Below are positions 1 to 9,332 of a stretch of 64,000 nucleotides of DNA, in pieces. Made by a program: the position numbers and the translations under genes. This DNA comes from Methylacidiphilales bacterium. Its GTDB lineage: Bacteria; Verrucomicrobiota; Verrucomicrobiia; Methylacidiphilales; UBA1321. The stretch lies in the NCBI GenBank assembly GCA_026225555.1, contig JAMFSY010000151.1, positions 62,001-126,000 of the forward strand, in the 5' to 3' direction. The stretch's first letter is position 1, and every line of letters starts with the position of its first letter. The notes under the pieces were generated by a model, which was given only the letters and a program-made list of their open reading frames with translations, did no database searches and was not told where the DNA came from.

Positions 1-343
1 GAGGCATGGGGCCGTCCGCCGCGCTAACGACGAGAATGGCGCCGTCCATCTGGGCCGCGCCGGTAATCATGTTCTTGATGTAATCGGCGTGTCCGGGACA
101 GTCGACATGCGCGTAGTGGCGCTTCTCGGTCTGGTACTCGACGTGCGTGGTGTTGATCGTGATGCCGCGCTCTTTTTCCTCGGGGGAGTTGTCGATTTCC
201 GCGTAGTTCTTCGCGGTCGCCAGACCTTTTTTGGCCAGATAATTGGTGATAGCCGCAGTGAGCGTGGTCTTGCCGTGATCGACGTGGCCGATCGTGCCGA
301 TATTCACGTGCGGTTTACTGCGATTGAATGCTTCCTTAGCCAT
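1..343 (-). CDS. tuf: Elongation factor Tu, N-terminal part (cut by window edge)
   Basis: EF-Tu is the GTPase that delivers aminoacyl-tRNA to the ribosome in the cytoplasm. The minus strand reads [20 protein letters not shown] followed by the P-loop GHVDHGKTT, the switch I motif RGITI and the DCPGHADY G3 motif, all diagnostic of EF-Tu. About 114 N-terminal codons are present; the rest lies beyond base 1. A clear Shine-Dalgarno sequence (AGGAG, 9 nt upstream) fixes the ATG start. This is one of few strong ribosome binding sites in the window. A tRNA-Thr gene lies about 135 bp upstream on the same strand, the classical tRNA-tuf arrangement, so the two are probably cotranscribed. Confidence 0.98.
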   Translation of the reverse strand, partial: MAKEAFNRSKPHVNIGTIGHVDHGKTTLTAAITNYLAKKGLATAKNYAEIDNSPEEKERGITINTTHVEYQTEKRHYAHVDCPGHADYIKNMITGAAQMDGAILVVSAADGPMP

Positions 344-477
344 GTGTCTTTACTCCTGAGGGTTCGTATCTTATTTCGGCCGTCCCCCGCATGCTCGCGC
401 ACCGCCAGGGCAGCCCTTCGTTTGTTAAATTCGTTCTTCTCCGACCAATCTCTCTCTACCTCTTCGCCAGTGGGGCA

Positions 478-550
478 AGCCCATGACCGGGTTTGAACCG
501 GTGACCTCATCCTTACCAAGGATGTGCTCTACCGACTGAGCTACATGGGC
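478..550 (-). tRNA. tRNA-Thr (anticodon GGT)
   Basis: The reverse complement starts GCCCATGTAGCTCAGTCGGTAGAGC and folds as a complete cloverleaf. The acceptor stem is GCCCATG/CATGGGC, the D arm GCTC..GAGC, and the anticodon stem CATCC/GGATG encloses loop TTGGTAA, giving anticodon GGT (Thr, codon ACC). The T arm contains GGTTCAAACC. CCA is not encoded directly after the discriminator base. It precedes tuf on the same strand, matching the conserved linkage of tRNA-Thr with an EF-Tu gene in many bacteria. Confidence 0.95.
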
Positions 551-849
551 ACTTGACCATCTACCGAGCAAGTGGCCGTGAAGCCGACTGTTCCCGATCC
601 TTATCCTGTCCCCTCCCTGCGAATAAAGGCAAAAAGTCCACCCCCGAATCTAAAACTTGCGTCCTAAATTCAGGTGTGGCCTTGATCTTGCTTGAGCATG
701 CCGTATCTGGCGAGGATGTCAAAATAAATTTTGGGAAGGCAACCACTTTTCTTTCCCGGCTCGCCTTCGAGAAGTTTAGATTAACCCTCTTTCTTGTTAA
801 CGCAACATGAAAGAGGGTCCTGTTGAACCATGGGCGGCCGACGCTCCGC
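551..849. other. Intergenic region upstream of tRNA-Thr/tuf
   Basis: No gene was found here; the short ORFs on both strands lack recognisable features and are AT-richer than neighbouring genes. The region holds the candidate tuf promoter and an imperfect inverted repeat (CCACcCCcGAAT ... ATTCaGGtGTGG, about 638-680). On the minus strand this would form a long stem in the leader between promoter and tRNA. ppk2 ends at the right border. Confidence 0.5.
695..722 (-). promoter_or_regulatory. Candidate promoter for tRNA-Thr/tuf
   Basis: On the minus strand a perfect -35 TTGACA is preceded by an AT-rich stretch (AAAATTTATTT, UP-element-like). It is followed after 16 bp by CATGCT, a poor -10. The direction and position suit the tRNA-tuf unit, with a leader of about 135 nt before the tRNA. 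The weak -10 keeps this tentative. Confidence 0.35.
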
Positions 850-1956
850 TCAATGATGCGCCGCTGAGTGCTTCGCTTCTCCGTGCTCGTAGATGGCCTT
901 GGCGGAGCCGAGAACCAGCGGATCCGGGGCGGTCACGGTGTCGGCATCCTTCCCGGCATAGGGAATGGAGTGAAGGACATGCTTCATCGCGTTGAGCCGG
1001 GCGCGGTTCTTGTCATCGGAACGGACAATGGTCCAGGGAGCATCAGCCGTGTCGGTGTAGAAAAGCATGGCTTCCTTCGCCTTCGTGTAAGCCTCCCAAC
1101 GGCCGAGCGACTCGACGTCCATGGGACTCAATTTCCACTGCTTGAGAGGGTCCTGCGCGCGTCCCAGGAACCGGCGTAACTGCTCCTCACGACCGACGGA
1201 GAACCAAAATTTAAAGAGCCGGATACCGCTTCGCACCATCATCCGCTCAAACTCGGGCGCCTGGCGCATGAATTCCAGATATTCGTGCGGCGAGCAGAAG
1301 CCCATGACGTGCTCGACGCCAGCGCGATTGTACCAGGAGCGATCGAAGAAGACGATCTCGCCCTTGGTCGGCAGCTTCTCGATGTAGCGCTGGAAGTACC
1401 ATTGCCCGCGCTCGGTGTCCGAGGGCTTGGCGAGGGCGACGACTTTCGCGCCGCGCGGGTTCAGGTTCTCGGTGAATCGCTGGATGGTACCGCCCTTGCC
1501 CGCGGCGTCGCGACCCTCGAAAAGGAGGACGATGCGCTCCCCGCTTTCCTTCACCCAGGCCTGCATCTTCACCAACTCGATCTGAAGCAGCTCGATCTCC
1601 TCAAGGTAATCCTCCTTCTTCATCGTCTTCGGATAGGGATAGGTGCTGCTGATGATCTCCTTCTTGCTCTTGGCTCCCTTCACCCGGGTCACGAGTTCTT
1701 CCGGAATACTGGTCCGCACCTGCTCGTCGATCAGCTCGACCATGGGAAACGTTCCCGCCATCGCCTTGGTCGCGCCCTTCCGTTTCTTCAACTCCTTTTT
1801 CAAACGCTTCTTTTCCGCCTTCTTTTCGGCCTTGGTTTGTTCCACGTCGCCGGTCGGGCGGGGCGAAGGGGGCGCGAAATCGTTTTGGATTTCTTCCGTT
1901 TTTTCGTCGGAGACGGCGGTCATGGGAGCGGCTTCCAGCAGTGTATCAGTAGACAT
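850..1956 (-). CDS. ppk2: Polyphosphate kinase 2 with Lys-rich N-terminal extension
   Basis: PPK2 enzymes transfer phosphate between inorganic polyphosphate and nucleotides in the cytoplasm. The P-loop FEGRDAAGKGG lies at about residues 147-156, followed by the Walker B/lid motif FFDRSWYNRAGVE and the conserved family segment GFCSPHEYLEF. At 368 residues the protein exceeds a one-domain PPK2 core by roughly 100 residues. The excess is an N-terminal tail with a very basic stretch at about residues 42-64 (repeated KAEKK and KKELKKRK). The ATG start has no clear Shine-Dalgarno site. Whether it favours GDP, ADP or AMP cannot be read with certainty. It looks monocistronic, diverging from the FHA gene. 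Confidence 0.93.
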   Translation of the reverse strand: MSTDTLLEAAPMTAVSDEKTEEIQNDFAPPSPRPTGDVEQTKAEKKAEKKRLKKELKKRKGATKAMAGTFPMVELIDEQVRTSIPEELVTRVKGAKSKKEIISSTYPYPKTMKKEDYLEEIELLQIELVKMQAWVKESGERIVLLFEGRDAAGKGGTIQRFTENLNPRGAKVVALAKPSDTERGQWYFQRYIEKLPTKGEIVFFDRSWYNRAGVEHVMGFCSPHEYLEFMRQAPEFERMMVRSGIRLFKFWFSVGREEQLRRFLGRAQDPLKQWKLSPMDVESLGRWEAYTKAKEAMLFYTDTADAPWTIVRSDDKNRARLNAMKHVLHSIPYAGKDADTVTAPDPLVLGSAKAIYEHGEAKHSAAHH

Positions 1957-2165
1957 GGCGGTATATTTTCATGGTGGGTTGATGGCGATCTTATGACCCG
2001 TCGCTTCCCCTCGTCCGACCGGATCAAAAGATGGGGCGTGACTGACTTTTCTCCTCGAGCAGCCCCCATGCCGCTGGCCCTTCTTTTGCTATCGGAAAAT
2101 CGGCTCTCCGCTTTAACCGAGATCAACAGACGGTACTGGTAACTTGCCGATTTGATGGTAACGTC

Positions 2166-3137
2166 GTGAACGATTTAGGCTCTTCACAACCGGCAAGCCA
2201 TCTCATGGACTCTTCTCTCCTGCAACTTTTCACGGCCCAAGAATTACTCCAGCGGCTCAGCGAGAAATCGAGCACGGGCGCGCTCCACGCCTTCACGCCC
2301 AAGGAATCGGCCAACATCTTCTTCAAGGAAGGCAAGATCATCGGAGCGGCCAAGGGTCTCGTCGAAGGCGAGGAAGTGGTGAAGCAGATCATGGAGTGGA
2401 AGGAAGCCCGCTTTGTCTGGCAACAGGACTGCCCGCTCGTTTCCCTCACGAAACCGATTGAAATCGAGTTCGAGGACTTCCTGATCAAGGTCAAGGCCGC
2501 GCCCAAGCTGGAGATCGGCGGCAAACTCGTCGGATCGGAAACATCCTCGATTCCGCCCAAGCCCGTTCTCGACGAATCTCCTGCGGAACTTCGGAGCACG
2601 GGCAAAGTCTTCGCCAAGGGAGCGCCCCTCCCGCCCAAATCGGCGGGAGTCGAGCCCGCGCCCATTTTCATCACCATCCCCTCCAAGGCGGCGACCACGG
2701 GCCGCATCGAGCCAAAAACTTCGAGCGGTCCAACAGCCGCCACGGAAGTGCCCGCGCTCACGGCCACAAAGAATATCAACTCGACCACGCCCGAAGGGCG
2801 GGTCAGCCGGGAGGAAGCGCTGTTGCGGAAGTTCCCCCTCTCCCTGGCTTCGGCCGGTGATGGACCGCAAAAGCGGCTGAAAATCACCCGGCTTAGCAGC
2901 CTCATCGGACGCAACCCGGCCTGTGATTTCACGATCGAGAATGGTTCGATTTCCCGCCAGCACTGCCTCCTGCAAATCACCGACCGGGGACTGCACGTCA
3001 AGGACCTCGGCACGACGAATGGCACGAAGGTGAACGGGATTCCGCTCACCGAGGGTTACGTCAACGTGGGCGACAAGCTCATGGTCGGCAACCTGGCCTT
3101 CCTGGTGGAGAAGGACGAGATCGACGTCGAGGCCTAG
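2166..3137 (+). CDS. PATAN/DUF4388-like plus FHA domain protein
   Basis: The N-terminal ~100 residues (LLQLFTAQELLQRLSEKSSTGALHAF..FKEGKIIGA) look like the PATAN/DUF4388 domain found in bacterial signalling proteins. A low-complexity Pro/Ala/Thr linker follows. The C-terminus is an FHA phosphothreonine-binding domain with the hallmarks SLIGRNPACDF, ISRQHC and LGTTNGTKVNG. The likely role is an adaptor that reads Ser/Thr phosphorylation; the partner kinase is not in this window. The track start is GTG at 2166. An ATG at 2205 is an equally good start, just before the PATAN domain. The TAG stop is the first three bases of a long palindromic repeat. Confidence 0.85.
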   Translation: MNDLGSSQPASHLMDSSLLQLFTAQELLQRLSEKSSTGALHAFTPKESANIFFKEGKIIGAAKGLVEGEEVVKQIMEWKEARFVWQQDCPLVSLTKPIEIEFEDFLIKVKAAPKLEIGGKLVGSETSSIPPKPVLDESPAELRSTGKVFAKGAPLPPKSAGVEPAPIFITIPSKAATTGRIEPKTSSGPTAATEVPALTATKNINSTTPEGRVSREEALLRKFPLSLASAGDGPQKRLKITRLSSLIGRNPACDFTIENGSISRQHCLLQITDRGLHVKDLGTTNGTKVNGIPLTEGYVNVGDKLMVGNLAFLVEKDEIDVEA

Positions 3138-3283
3138 AGCGTTTTTTAATTAGATCGTCGCTCTTTTTCTCCGTCATCCTGAGCTTGTCGAAGGATCAGT
3201 TTTGCCTCGGCAAAGACAACTGAACTGATCCTTCGACAAGCTCAGGATGACAGACTTTAAAGCGACTGGACGTCCTTCCAACC
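3135..3283. repeat. Long palindromic repeat, type A (copy 1)
   Basis: Inner arms CATCCTGAGCTTGTCGAAGG and its exact inverse enclose a short loop (ttgcctcggcaaagac). Outer arms are less conserved: TAGAGCGTTTTTTAATTAGA on the left and a degenerate arm ending near the hydrolase stop on the right. The left edge TAG is the stop codon of the FHA gene. It lies between convergent genes and could act as a bidirectional terminator. Related copies lie at 40723-40884, 45925-46075 and 55454-55543. Confidence 0.9.
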
Positions 3284-3964
3284 TCACTCGGAAATAAATC
3301 GCCCCGTGGCCAGAAAGCAGGCGATCTGGGCACAGCAACGCCGTGAACCGAGCAGACCAAAGTGGTTGATGCGGTAGGTGACGTGTCCAGCGATACCCTG
3401 AAGCCGCGTTTCCTCCACCAACACCGTGCCGTCGCTGGGCTGAGGCAAATCGGGGAAAAGATTTCCGAGCCCGAAAGGATAAGTTCCCGCCACGACACCA
3501 AGCGGGCGGCCACCGCGCCAGACGGGATCGCGGGATTGCGCCAGGTGGTCGCGCACGGTTCGCCCGATCAAGGTGACGCCGCGGGCATGGAAGCGGATAA
3601 TGCGCCGACCGATCCAACAATCGAGAAAAGGCGAACCGATGGCGACAATCCGTCCGGGCCGCGGATCGGGATCGCTCTCGAAAACGTGACGAGTCAGCAC
3701 GCCTCCCATGCTGTGGGCCACGACATGAATCACGTCGCCCTCCGACTGCCGGATGAATTCGCGCAGGCGGCCCACATTCTCCTCCAACCCGCGCAACATC
3801 GAGTGATAACGAAACTGGCGCGTTTGATAGCCGAGCCCCTTGAGCCGGCGCCGGAGCAGTGCCATCTCCATGCCGTTCACCACCGCTCCGTGGACGAAGA
3901 CGATCGTCTCCCGCGATGAGGCGGGCGGTCTCCAGGCGGGATCAAGCTCAAAACGTCCGGGCAT
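3284..3964 (-). CDS. Alpha/beta hydrolase (lipase-like, AHSMGG nucleophile elbow)
   Basis: A 226-residue alpha/beta-hydrolase-fold protein. It has the early strand TIVFVHGAVVNGMEM (oxyanion HG), the nucleophile elbow VVAHSMGGVL with the Ser, and a C-terminal His in HVTYRINHFGLL that completes the triad. The substrate is unknown; the closest type is the PGAP1/lipase-like group of intracellular esterases. The longer track ORF (to 4156) would overlap the neighbouring plus-strand gene. The start MPGRFELD at 3964 leaves a clean divergent spacer and begins shortly before the fold. No Shine-Dalgarno site is visible. The gene ends in TGA 1 base from the repeat arm. Confidence 0.8.
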   Translation of the reverse strand: MPGRFELDPAWRPPASSRETIVFVHGAVVNGMEMALLRRRLKGLGYQTRQFRYHSMLRGLEENVGRLREFIRQSEGDVIHVVAHSMGGVLTRHVFESDPDPRPGRIVAIGSPFLDCWIGRRIIRFHARGVTLIGRTVRDHLAQSRDPVWRGGRPLGVVAGTYPFGLGNLFPDLPQPSDGTVLVEETRLQGIAGHVTYRINHFGLLGSRRCCAQIACFLATGRFISE

Positions 3965-4024
3965 GCGGCAAGATAGCGAAACCCGGTTCCATGGCGAGTT
4001 TCTCACGCTGGACCCTTTATCGGA

Positions 4025-4053
4025 TTGTAAAAAGGCCCCTCCCCACCTACCCT
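4025..4053 (+). promoter_or_regulatory. Promoter giving a near-leaderless mRNA (gene at 4059)
   Basis: TTGTAA, a 17-bp spacer and TACCCT end 5 nt before the ATG at 4059. Transcription starting about 7 nt after the -10 would begin at or just inside the start codon. The same geometry recurs at about nine other genes in the window. Confidence 0.5.
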
Positions 4054-4058
4054 CGCGC

Positions 4059-4808
4059 ATGGGTAAAATCGAAGAAGCGTTGCAAACTTTGATGGCCGTG
4101 GAAGACCCCACCGAGCGGGCCCTGGATCTCGCCGGGCTGATCTCGACCCTGTTCAAGCTTCAGGGCATCGTCCTGATCGTCACCGGCGAGCTCGCTTTCA
4201 ACAGCTACGCCAATTTCGCTTCCGCCCAGCCTGAACTGGAGCTCGCGCCCTTTGCCGGAAAGCTGACCCCGCGAATCCTGCAGGAGATCATGAGCGGCCA
4301 ACTCCAGGCCGTAGGGGCCATCGACCGCTGGAACCTGGTGGGCATCCCCATCCGCTTTCGCACCGAGGCAACCCTCACGCTGCGGGAACTGTGCCGGAAT
4401 TTCAACACAGACCATGGCGTGGTCAAGCTCTGGCCCGCCGAGGAAATCACCGCCGAGCGCATCGTCGCCGCGGTCTATCCCAGCCCGGACCCGGTTGCGC
4501 ATGAGGAAGCCATCGCGCTGCTCATGAACGGACTTTCCGACGCCTTTCACATGGACTGGGTGGCGCTGCGGAAACATTGCCACCTGCCCGAATACCGGGT
4601 CGGCGAGGAACTCGCGCAAATGCGAACCGAGGCGAAGCTGAAAGCCGATGAACTCGGCCTCATGCTCGACCCGGTCGGCTACGTGCCAAAGGCGGGTCTG
4701 GAAACGTCGGCGCTGCCCAAACCTGGCTCGGGCGCCCTGATCGATACCAGCAACCGCAATCCTCTCGATTCGTCGATGGCGGACGATATTTTAGGGTTGA
4801 GCCAATAG
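4059..4808 (+). CDS. Conserved-looking protein of unknown function
   Basis: This 249-residue soluble protein was not recognised. The first part ([31 protein letters not shown]) weakly resembles the start of nucleotidyltransferase-fold proteins, with a helix, a hydrophobic strand and a small-residue turn. The expected GS..DxD catalytic signature is not visible, so any such fold would be degenerate. The C-terminal part is helical and ends in a Pro/Gly-rich tail. The track ORF starts upstream inside the antisense hydrolase. The start MGKIEEAL at 4059 is preferred because a promoter lies 5 nt upstream. It is transcribed divergently from the hydrolase and precedes ppdK by 160 bp. Confidence 0.7.
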   Translation: MGKIEEALQTLMAVEDPTERALDLAGLISTLFKLQGIVLIVTGELAFNSYANFASAQPELELAPFAGKLTPRILQEIMSGQLQAVGAIDRWNLVGIPIRFRTEATLTLRELCRNFNTDHGVVKLWPAEEITAERIVAAVYPSPDPVAHEEAIALLMNGLSDAFHMDWVALRKHCHLPEYRVGEELAQMRTEAKLKADELGLMLDPVGYVPKAGLETSALPKPGSGALIDTSNRNPLDSSMADDILGLSQ

Positions 4809-4906
4809 GTCCCTGTCGCTTCCCCAACTCCACGGGGATCACCGTCTTCCCTTCGCGAAAATTCCAAAGGGACGGACAAGATTTCACGGTCGTCATCGTA
4901 CCGCGC

Positions 4907-4934
4907 TTGACTCACTTTGCTCGGCTGATAGCCT
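4907..4934 (+). promoter_or_regulatory. Candidate promoter of ppdK
   Basis: TTGACT, a 16-bp spacer and TAGCCT, giving a leader of about 28 nt before the ATG at 4969. The -10 resembles that proposed for tig (TAGGCT). Confidence 0.4.
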
Positions 4935-4968
4935 CAACCTTCCACCCGCAAAACATTTCCCTTTTGTT

Positions 4969-7836
4969 ATGTCCAAAAAATCCAAGAAAAAGTTGAAGAA
5001 AAAAGAACGTATTTCCCTCGTGAAACCCAAGAAGGCGAAGGCCCGCGCCACCGCCCCTAAATCCGCCAAGAAGGCAGCCACGAAAATCGCGCCGGAACGC
5101 AATGGACATGCGGCCGCCAAGGCGAAAAAGGGAAAGCTCGTCTACTTTTTCGGTGATGGACGCAGCGATGGCGATGGCAAGATGAAGGAATTGCTCGGCG
5201 GAAAAGGGGCGAATCTCGCGGAAATGACCCGCATCGGCCTGCCGGTGCCTCCCGGCTTCACCATCACGACGGAAGTCTGCACCTGGTTCAATCAGCACGG
5301 CAAGACGCTCCCCCGCGAAATCGACGCGCAGATCAATGATTCGATCAAGCGCATCGAGAAGAGCCTGGGCAAGGGCTTCGGCAGCGTGACCAACCCGCTC
5401 CTCTTCGCCGTCCGCTCCGGATCGCGCGATTCCATGCCCGGCATGATGGACACGATTCTTAATCTTGGTCTGAACGATGACACGGTGCAGGGCCTCATCG
5501 CGACCAGCGCCAATGAGCGTTTCGCCTTCGATTGTTACCGCCGCTTCATCCAGATGTACGGCGACGTCGTCATGGGCGTGCAAAAACGGGCCGACGAACA
5601 TCACGAGCCGTTCGAGGTCGTGATCGACGCCCTCAAGAGCGAAATCTTCCCGGGCCGCAAGGACGTCTCCGACACGGAACTCGACGCCTCGAGCCTGAAG
5701 GAACTGGTCGAGCGCTTCAAGAAGCTCGTCCGCGACCGCACCGGCAAGGACTTCCCGACCGATCCGCATGATCAATTGCGCGGCGCCATCGGAGCCGTCT
5801 TCGGCTCCTGGAACAACGAGCGCGCCATCGTTTACCGCCAGAAATACAATATCCCGAACGAGTGGGGCACCGCCGTCAACGTGCAGGCGATGGTCTTCGG
5901 CAATACCGGCAACGAAAGTTCCTCCGGCGTCGCCTTCACCCGCGATCCCGCCACCGGCGAAAAAGTGTTCTACGGCGAATACCTCATCAACGCCCAGGGC
6001 GAAGATGTCGTCGCCGGCGTCCGCACGCCCGATCCCGTCGCGACCTTGCAGGAGAAAATGCCCAAGGCCTACCGCGAGCTGGAAGATGTCCGCGCCGCGC
6101 TGGAAAAGCATTTCCGCGAGATGCAGGATTTCGAATTCACGGTGGAAAATGGCAAGCTCTTCATGCTCCAGACCCGCAATGGCAAACGGACCGGCGTCGC
6201 CGCCGTTCGCATCGCGGTGGAGATGGTGCGCGAAAAGCTGATCACCTGGCAGGAAGCGGTCGCCCGCGTCCCCGCCGATCAGCTCAGCCAACTCCTCACC
6301 CCGATCTTCGACCGCAAGGCAATCAAGCACGCGGAGAAAATCGCGTCCGGTCTGCCCGCCGGCCCCGGCGCGGCCACGGGTCGGATTTATTTTAACGCCA
6401 ACGAGGCCGAAGCCGAAGCCACCAAGGGCGCCGTCCTGCTCGTCCGCGAGGAAACCTCGCCGGAAGACATCCGCGGCATGCTCGCGGCGGAAGGCATCCT
6501 CACCGCGCGTGGCGGTGTCAGCTCCCACGCCGCGCTGGTTGCGCGCCAGATGGGCAAGGTCTGCGTTTGCGGCGCGAGCGCGTTGCACATCGATTATCAC
6601 AAGGACACCCTGACCGTTGACGGCCGCGTCTTCCACAAGGGCGACTTCCTTTCCATCGATGGCACGAGCGGCGAAGTCTTCGCCGGCGAGGTGAAAACCG
6701 CGCCTTCGGAAATCGTCCAGGTCCTGGTCGAGAAGACCCTCGACGCCAAGGAAAGCGCCACGTACGTCAACTTTGCCCAGTTGATGAGCTGGGCCGACAA
6801 GCTCCGCAAGCTGCAGATCCGCACCAACGCGGACCAACCCGACCAGGTCGCCAACGCGGTTGCGTTCGGCGCACAGGGCGTGGGTCTCTGCCGCACGGAA
6901 CATATGTTCTTCGAAGGGGACCGCATCGACGCCGTCCGCGAAATGATCCTGGCCGAGACGAAGGAAGCCCGCGAAACTGCCGTGGCCAAGCTTCTGCCTT
7001 ACCAGAAGAAGGACTTTACCGGCATCTTCCGCTCGCTCAACGGCCTGCCCGCCACCATCCGTTTCCTCGATCCGCCCCTCCATGAGTTTCTGCCCCAGAC
7101 GGCGGAACAGCAGAAGGAACTGGCCCACAAGCTCGGCGTCTCGGTCGAAACCGTCACGCGCCGCGTCGCCAGCCTGCACGAATTCAATCCCATGCTCGGC
7201 CATCGTGGTTGCCGTCTCGGTATCGTTTATCCCGAAATCTCAGCCATGCAGGCCCGCGCCATCTTTGAGGCGGCCATCGAGGTGCAGAAGGAAGGCATCA
7301 AGGTCAAACCTGAGATCATGATCCCGCTCGTCGGTTTCCAGAAGGAGCTCGAACTCCAGGTGGCCCTCGTCCGCGAAGTCGCGGCCCAGGTCATCAAGGA
7401 AAAGGGCGCCCGCCTGAATTACCTCGTCGGCACCATGATCGAAATTCCCCGCGCCTGCATCGTTGCCGATGAAATCGCGAAGGAAGCCGAGTTCTTCAGC
7501 TTTGGCACGAACGATCTGACCCAGACGACGCTCGGCATGAGCCGCGACGACTCCGGCTCGTTCCTGCCCGCCTACCAGAATCTCGAGATCATCAAGCAAA
7601 ACCCCTTCGCCACCGTCGATATCAATGGCGTGGGCGGCCTGATGAAGCTGGCCATCGAACGCGGCCGCAAGACGCGCCCCGACATCAAGTTGGGCATCTG
7701 CGGCGAGCACGGTGGAGACCCGGCCTCGGTCAAGTTCTGCCACGATATCGGTTTGACCTACGTCAGCTGTTCCCCGTTCCGCGTGCCGATTGCACGTTTG
7801 GCGGCGGCGCAGGCGGCGCTGGCCAATCCTCTTTAA
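4969..7836 (+). CDS. ppdK: Pyruvate, phosphate dikinase with histone-like basic tail
   Basis: PPDK interconverts pyruvate + ATP + Pi and phosphoenolpyruvate + AMP + PPi in the cytoplasm. The order of domains is the nucleotide-binding domain ([12 protein letters not shown] near residue 75), the swivelling phosphohistidine domain ([16 protein letters not shown], His about 520) and the PEP-binding TIM barrel ([16 protein letters not shown], and [10 protein letters not shown] with Cys about 911). The 955-residue length is about 80 more than typical bacterial enzymes. The excess is an N-terminal tail of some 55 residues made almost only of Lys, Ala, Arg and Pro, similar to histone H1 tails. The tail is in frame and starts at the only suitable ATG. 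The gene stands alone. Confidence 0.97.
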   Translation: MSKKSKKKLKKKERISLVKPKKAKARATAPKSAKKAATKIAPERNGHAAAKAKKGKLVYFFGDGRSDGDGKMKELLGGKGANLAEMTRIGLPVPPGFTITTEVCTWFNQHGKTLPREIDAQINDSIKRIEKSLGKGFGSVTNPLLFAVRSGSRDSMPGMMDTILNLGLNDDTVQGLIATSANERFAFDCYRRFIQMYGDVVMGVQKRADEHHEPFEVVIDALKSEIFPGRKDVSDTELDASSLKELVERFKKLVRDRTGKDFPTDPHDQLRGAIGAVFGSWNNERAIVYRQKYNIPNEWGTAVNVQAMVFGNTGNESSSGVAFTRDPATGEKVFYGEYLINAQGEDVVAGVRTPDPVATLQEKMPKAYRELEDVRAALEKHFREMQDFEFTVENGKLFMLQTRNGKRTGVAAVRIAVEMVREKLITWQEAVARVPADQLSQLLTPIFDRKAIKHAEKIASGLPAGPGAATGRIYFNANEAEAEATKGAVLLVREETSPEDIRGMLAAEGILTARGGVSSHAALVARQMGKVCVCGASALHIDYHKDTLTVDGRVFHKGDFLSIDGTSGEVFAGEVKTAPSEIVQVLVEKTLDAKESATYVNFAQLMSWADKLRKLQIRTNADQPDQVANAVAFGAQGVGLCRTEHMFFEGDRIDAVREMILAETKEARETAVAKLLPYQKKDFTGIFRSLNGLPATIRFLDPPLHEFLPQTAEQQKELAHKLGVSVETVTRRVASLHEFNPMLGHRGCRLGIVYPEISAMQARAIFEAAIEVQKEGIKVKPEIMIPLVGFQKELELQVALVREVAAQVIKEKGARLNYLVGTMIEIPRACIVADEIAKEAEFFSFGTNDLTQTTLGMSRDDSGSFLPAYQNLEIIKQNPFATVDINGVGGLMKLAIERGRKTRPDIKLGICGEHGGDPASVKFCHDIGLTYVSCSPFRVPIARLAAAQAALANPL

Positions 7837-7859
7837 GTACCGATGAATTAAGAAAACGG

Positions 7860-7890
7860 CCACGACGTGACAACCAAGTGCGCGTCGTGG
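7860..7890 (+). terminator. Hairpin after ppdK (possible terminator)
   Basis: Perfect 8-bp arms CCACGACG and CGTCGTGG enclose a 15-nt loop about 25 bp after the ppdK stop. There is no T-run, so it may be a weak or factor-assisted terminator, or a transcript-stabilising hairpin. Confidence 0.4.
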
Positions 7891-7956
7891 TTCGTAATAA
7901 AGGTTGCAATGATCAACCCGACCCTCATTCTTGGCTAGTCTGTATTAACTTCCCTT

Positions 7957-8796
7957 ATGTACGCGGACGACGGCGATTCAGGCATTAAGATCTACTTGCG
8001 CGAGATCGGACAAACTCCGCTTCTCACGCGCGAGGAAGAGGTGAAGCTTGCCCGTCGCATCAAACGCGGCGATCAGGCGGCGCGTCAACAGATGATCAAG
8101 GCGAACCTGCGCCTCGTGGTGAAGATCGCCCACGACTACTCCTCCTACGGCCTGCCGCTGCTTGATTTGATTTCCGAAGGCAACATCGGCTTGATGAAGG
8201 CGGTGGAGCGCTTCGACCCAAAGAAGGGCGGCAAACTCAGCACCTACGCCGCTTGGTGGATCAAGCAGTCGATCAAGCGCGCCCTGGCCAACCAGAGCAA
8301 GACGATCCGCCTGCCCGTCCACCTCGTCGACAAGATCGCGCGGATGCGCCGCGTCGCCATGCAGCTCGCCGAGGAATTCGGCCGCGAACCGACCGATGAG
8401 GAATTGGGCGAGGAACTGAACATCGCGCCGGCCAAGATCGCGCAACTGCGCACCGCCGCAATCCGTCCCGCCTCGCTCGACGCCACCGTCGGGCAGGAAG
8501 ACGACGGGGCCTCACTGGGTGACATGATTGGCGATGAGATGGCCCACACGCCCTCCGATCTGCTCAGCGATAAGAATATGCGCAAGGCGGTGATGGACCT
8601 GCTGCATGTCCTGGATGAACGGGAGCTGAAAATCATCACCATGCGCTTCGGTCTGGATGGAAAAAAGGAAATGACGCTTGAAGAAGTGGGACGAAAGTTC
8701 AAAGTCACACGCGAGCGCATTCGTCAGTTACAAAACATTGCCTTGCGGAAGATCAAGCGGGCTCTCGATAAACAGGACAAACTAAAGCCCGCATGA
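7957..8796 (+). CDS. RNA polymerase sigma-70 family factor (short, group 1/2 type)
   Basis: A 279-residue sigma factor lacking the long region 1.1. It begins with region 1.2 (IKIYLREIGQTPLLTREEE). Region 2 follows (LRLVVKIAHDYSSYGLPLLDLISEGNIGLMKAVERFD, with the -10 recognition helix TYAAWWIKQSIKRALA), then region 3. Region 4.2 carries the -35 reading helix EVGRKFKVTRERIRQLQ. The size and missing N-terminus suggest an RpoS- or SigB-like alternative factor, but a short primary sigma cannot be excluded. The stop overlaps the apt start (ATGA), implying translational coupling. Confidence 0.93.
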   Translation: MYADDGDSGIKIYLREIGQTPLLTREEEVKLARRIKRGDQAARQQMIKANLRLVVKIAHDYSSYGLPLLDLISEGNIGLMKAVERFDPKKGGKLSTYAAWWIKQSIKRALANQSKTIRLPVHLVDKIARMRRVAMQLAEEFGREPTDEELGEELNIAPAKIAQLRTAAIRPASLDATVGQEDDGASLGDMIGDEMAHTPSDLLSDKNMRKAVMDLLHVLDERELKIITMRFGLDGKKEMTLEEVGRKFKVTRERIRQLQNIALRKIKRALDKQDKLKPA

Positions 8797-9332
8797 GTAC
8801 ATCGTTTAAAAGCGCCATGGATCGGCTGAAAGCCAGCATCCGTGACGTGCCGGATTTTCCCAAGGAAGGCATCGTCTTCAAGGACATCACGCCCATTCTC
8901 GCCAACGGCCAGCTCTTCCGGCTGGCGGTAACCATCTTCGCGGAACGTTACCAGCGCAAGAGCGTGGAAAAGATCGTCGCCATCGATGCTCGCGGCTTCA
9001 TTTTTGGAGGCGCGCTGGCCCATTACCTCGGCATCGGCCTGACGGTCGTACGCAAGAAGGGCAAGCTGCCCTTCACCAGCCATCAGGAAGAATACCAACT
9101 CGAATACGGACAGGGTGTCCTGGAAATGCACGTCGATGCGGTGGAGAAACGCCAGCGCGTCGTGATCATTGATGATCTCCTCGCCACGGGCGGCACGGCG
9201 GAAGCCGCGGCGCGCTTGGTGGAAAAATGCGGCGGCGAGATCGTGGAATTGGCCTTCCTGGTCGAGCTCGGTTTTCTCAAGGGCCGGGAAAAGTTGACGA
9301 AGTATCCGGTCTTTAGCGCGATCACCTACTAA
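8793..9332 (+). CDS. apt: Adenine phosphoribosyltransferase
   Basis: Apt salvages adenine with PRPP to AMP. The 179-residue protein shows the family start IRDVPDFPKEGIVFKDITP, an IDARGFIFG segment, and the PRPP-binding loop VVIIDDLLATGGT. The length is typical of bacterial Apt. Its ATG overlaps the TGA of the sigma factor gene by 4 bp, so it is read from the same transcript. A small 6-bp hairpin without T-run follows the stop. Confidence 0.97.
   Translation: MSTSFKSAMDRLKASIRDVPDFPKEGIVFKDITPILANGQLFRLAVTIFAERYQRKSVEKIVAIDARGFIFGGALAHYLGIGLTVVRKKGKLPFTSHQEEYQLEYGQGVLEMHVDAVEKRQRVVIIDDLLATGGTAEAAARLVEKCGGEIVELAFLVELGFLKGREKLTKYPVFSAITY

Noticed and set aside
3174-3620. 148-residue minus ORF spanning the palindromic repeat
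   Set aside because: Its last part (the LSLSKDQ-type peptide) is translation of the repeat itself, and the rest is a shifted frame of the hydrolase gene.
4912-7203. 763-residue antisense ORF inside ppdK
   Set aside because: It mirrors the ppdK coding frame in a GC-rich gene, shows no domain and has biased composition (runs of Arg, Asp and His). It is a shadow of strong codon bias.
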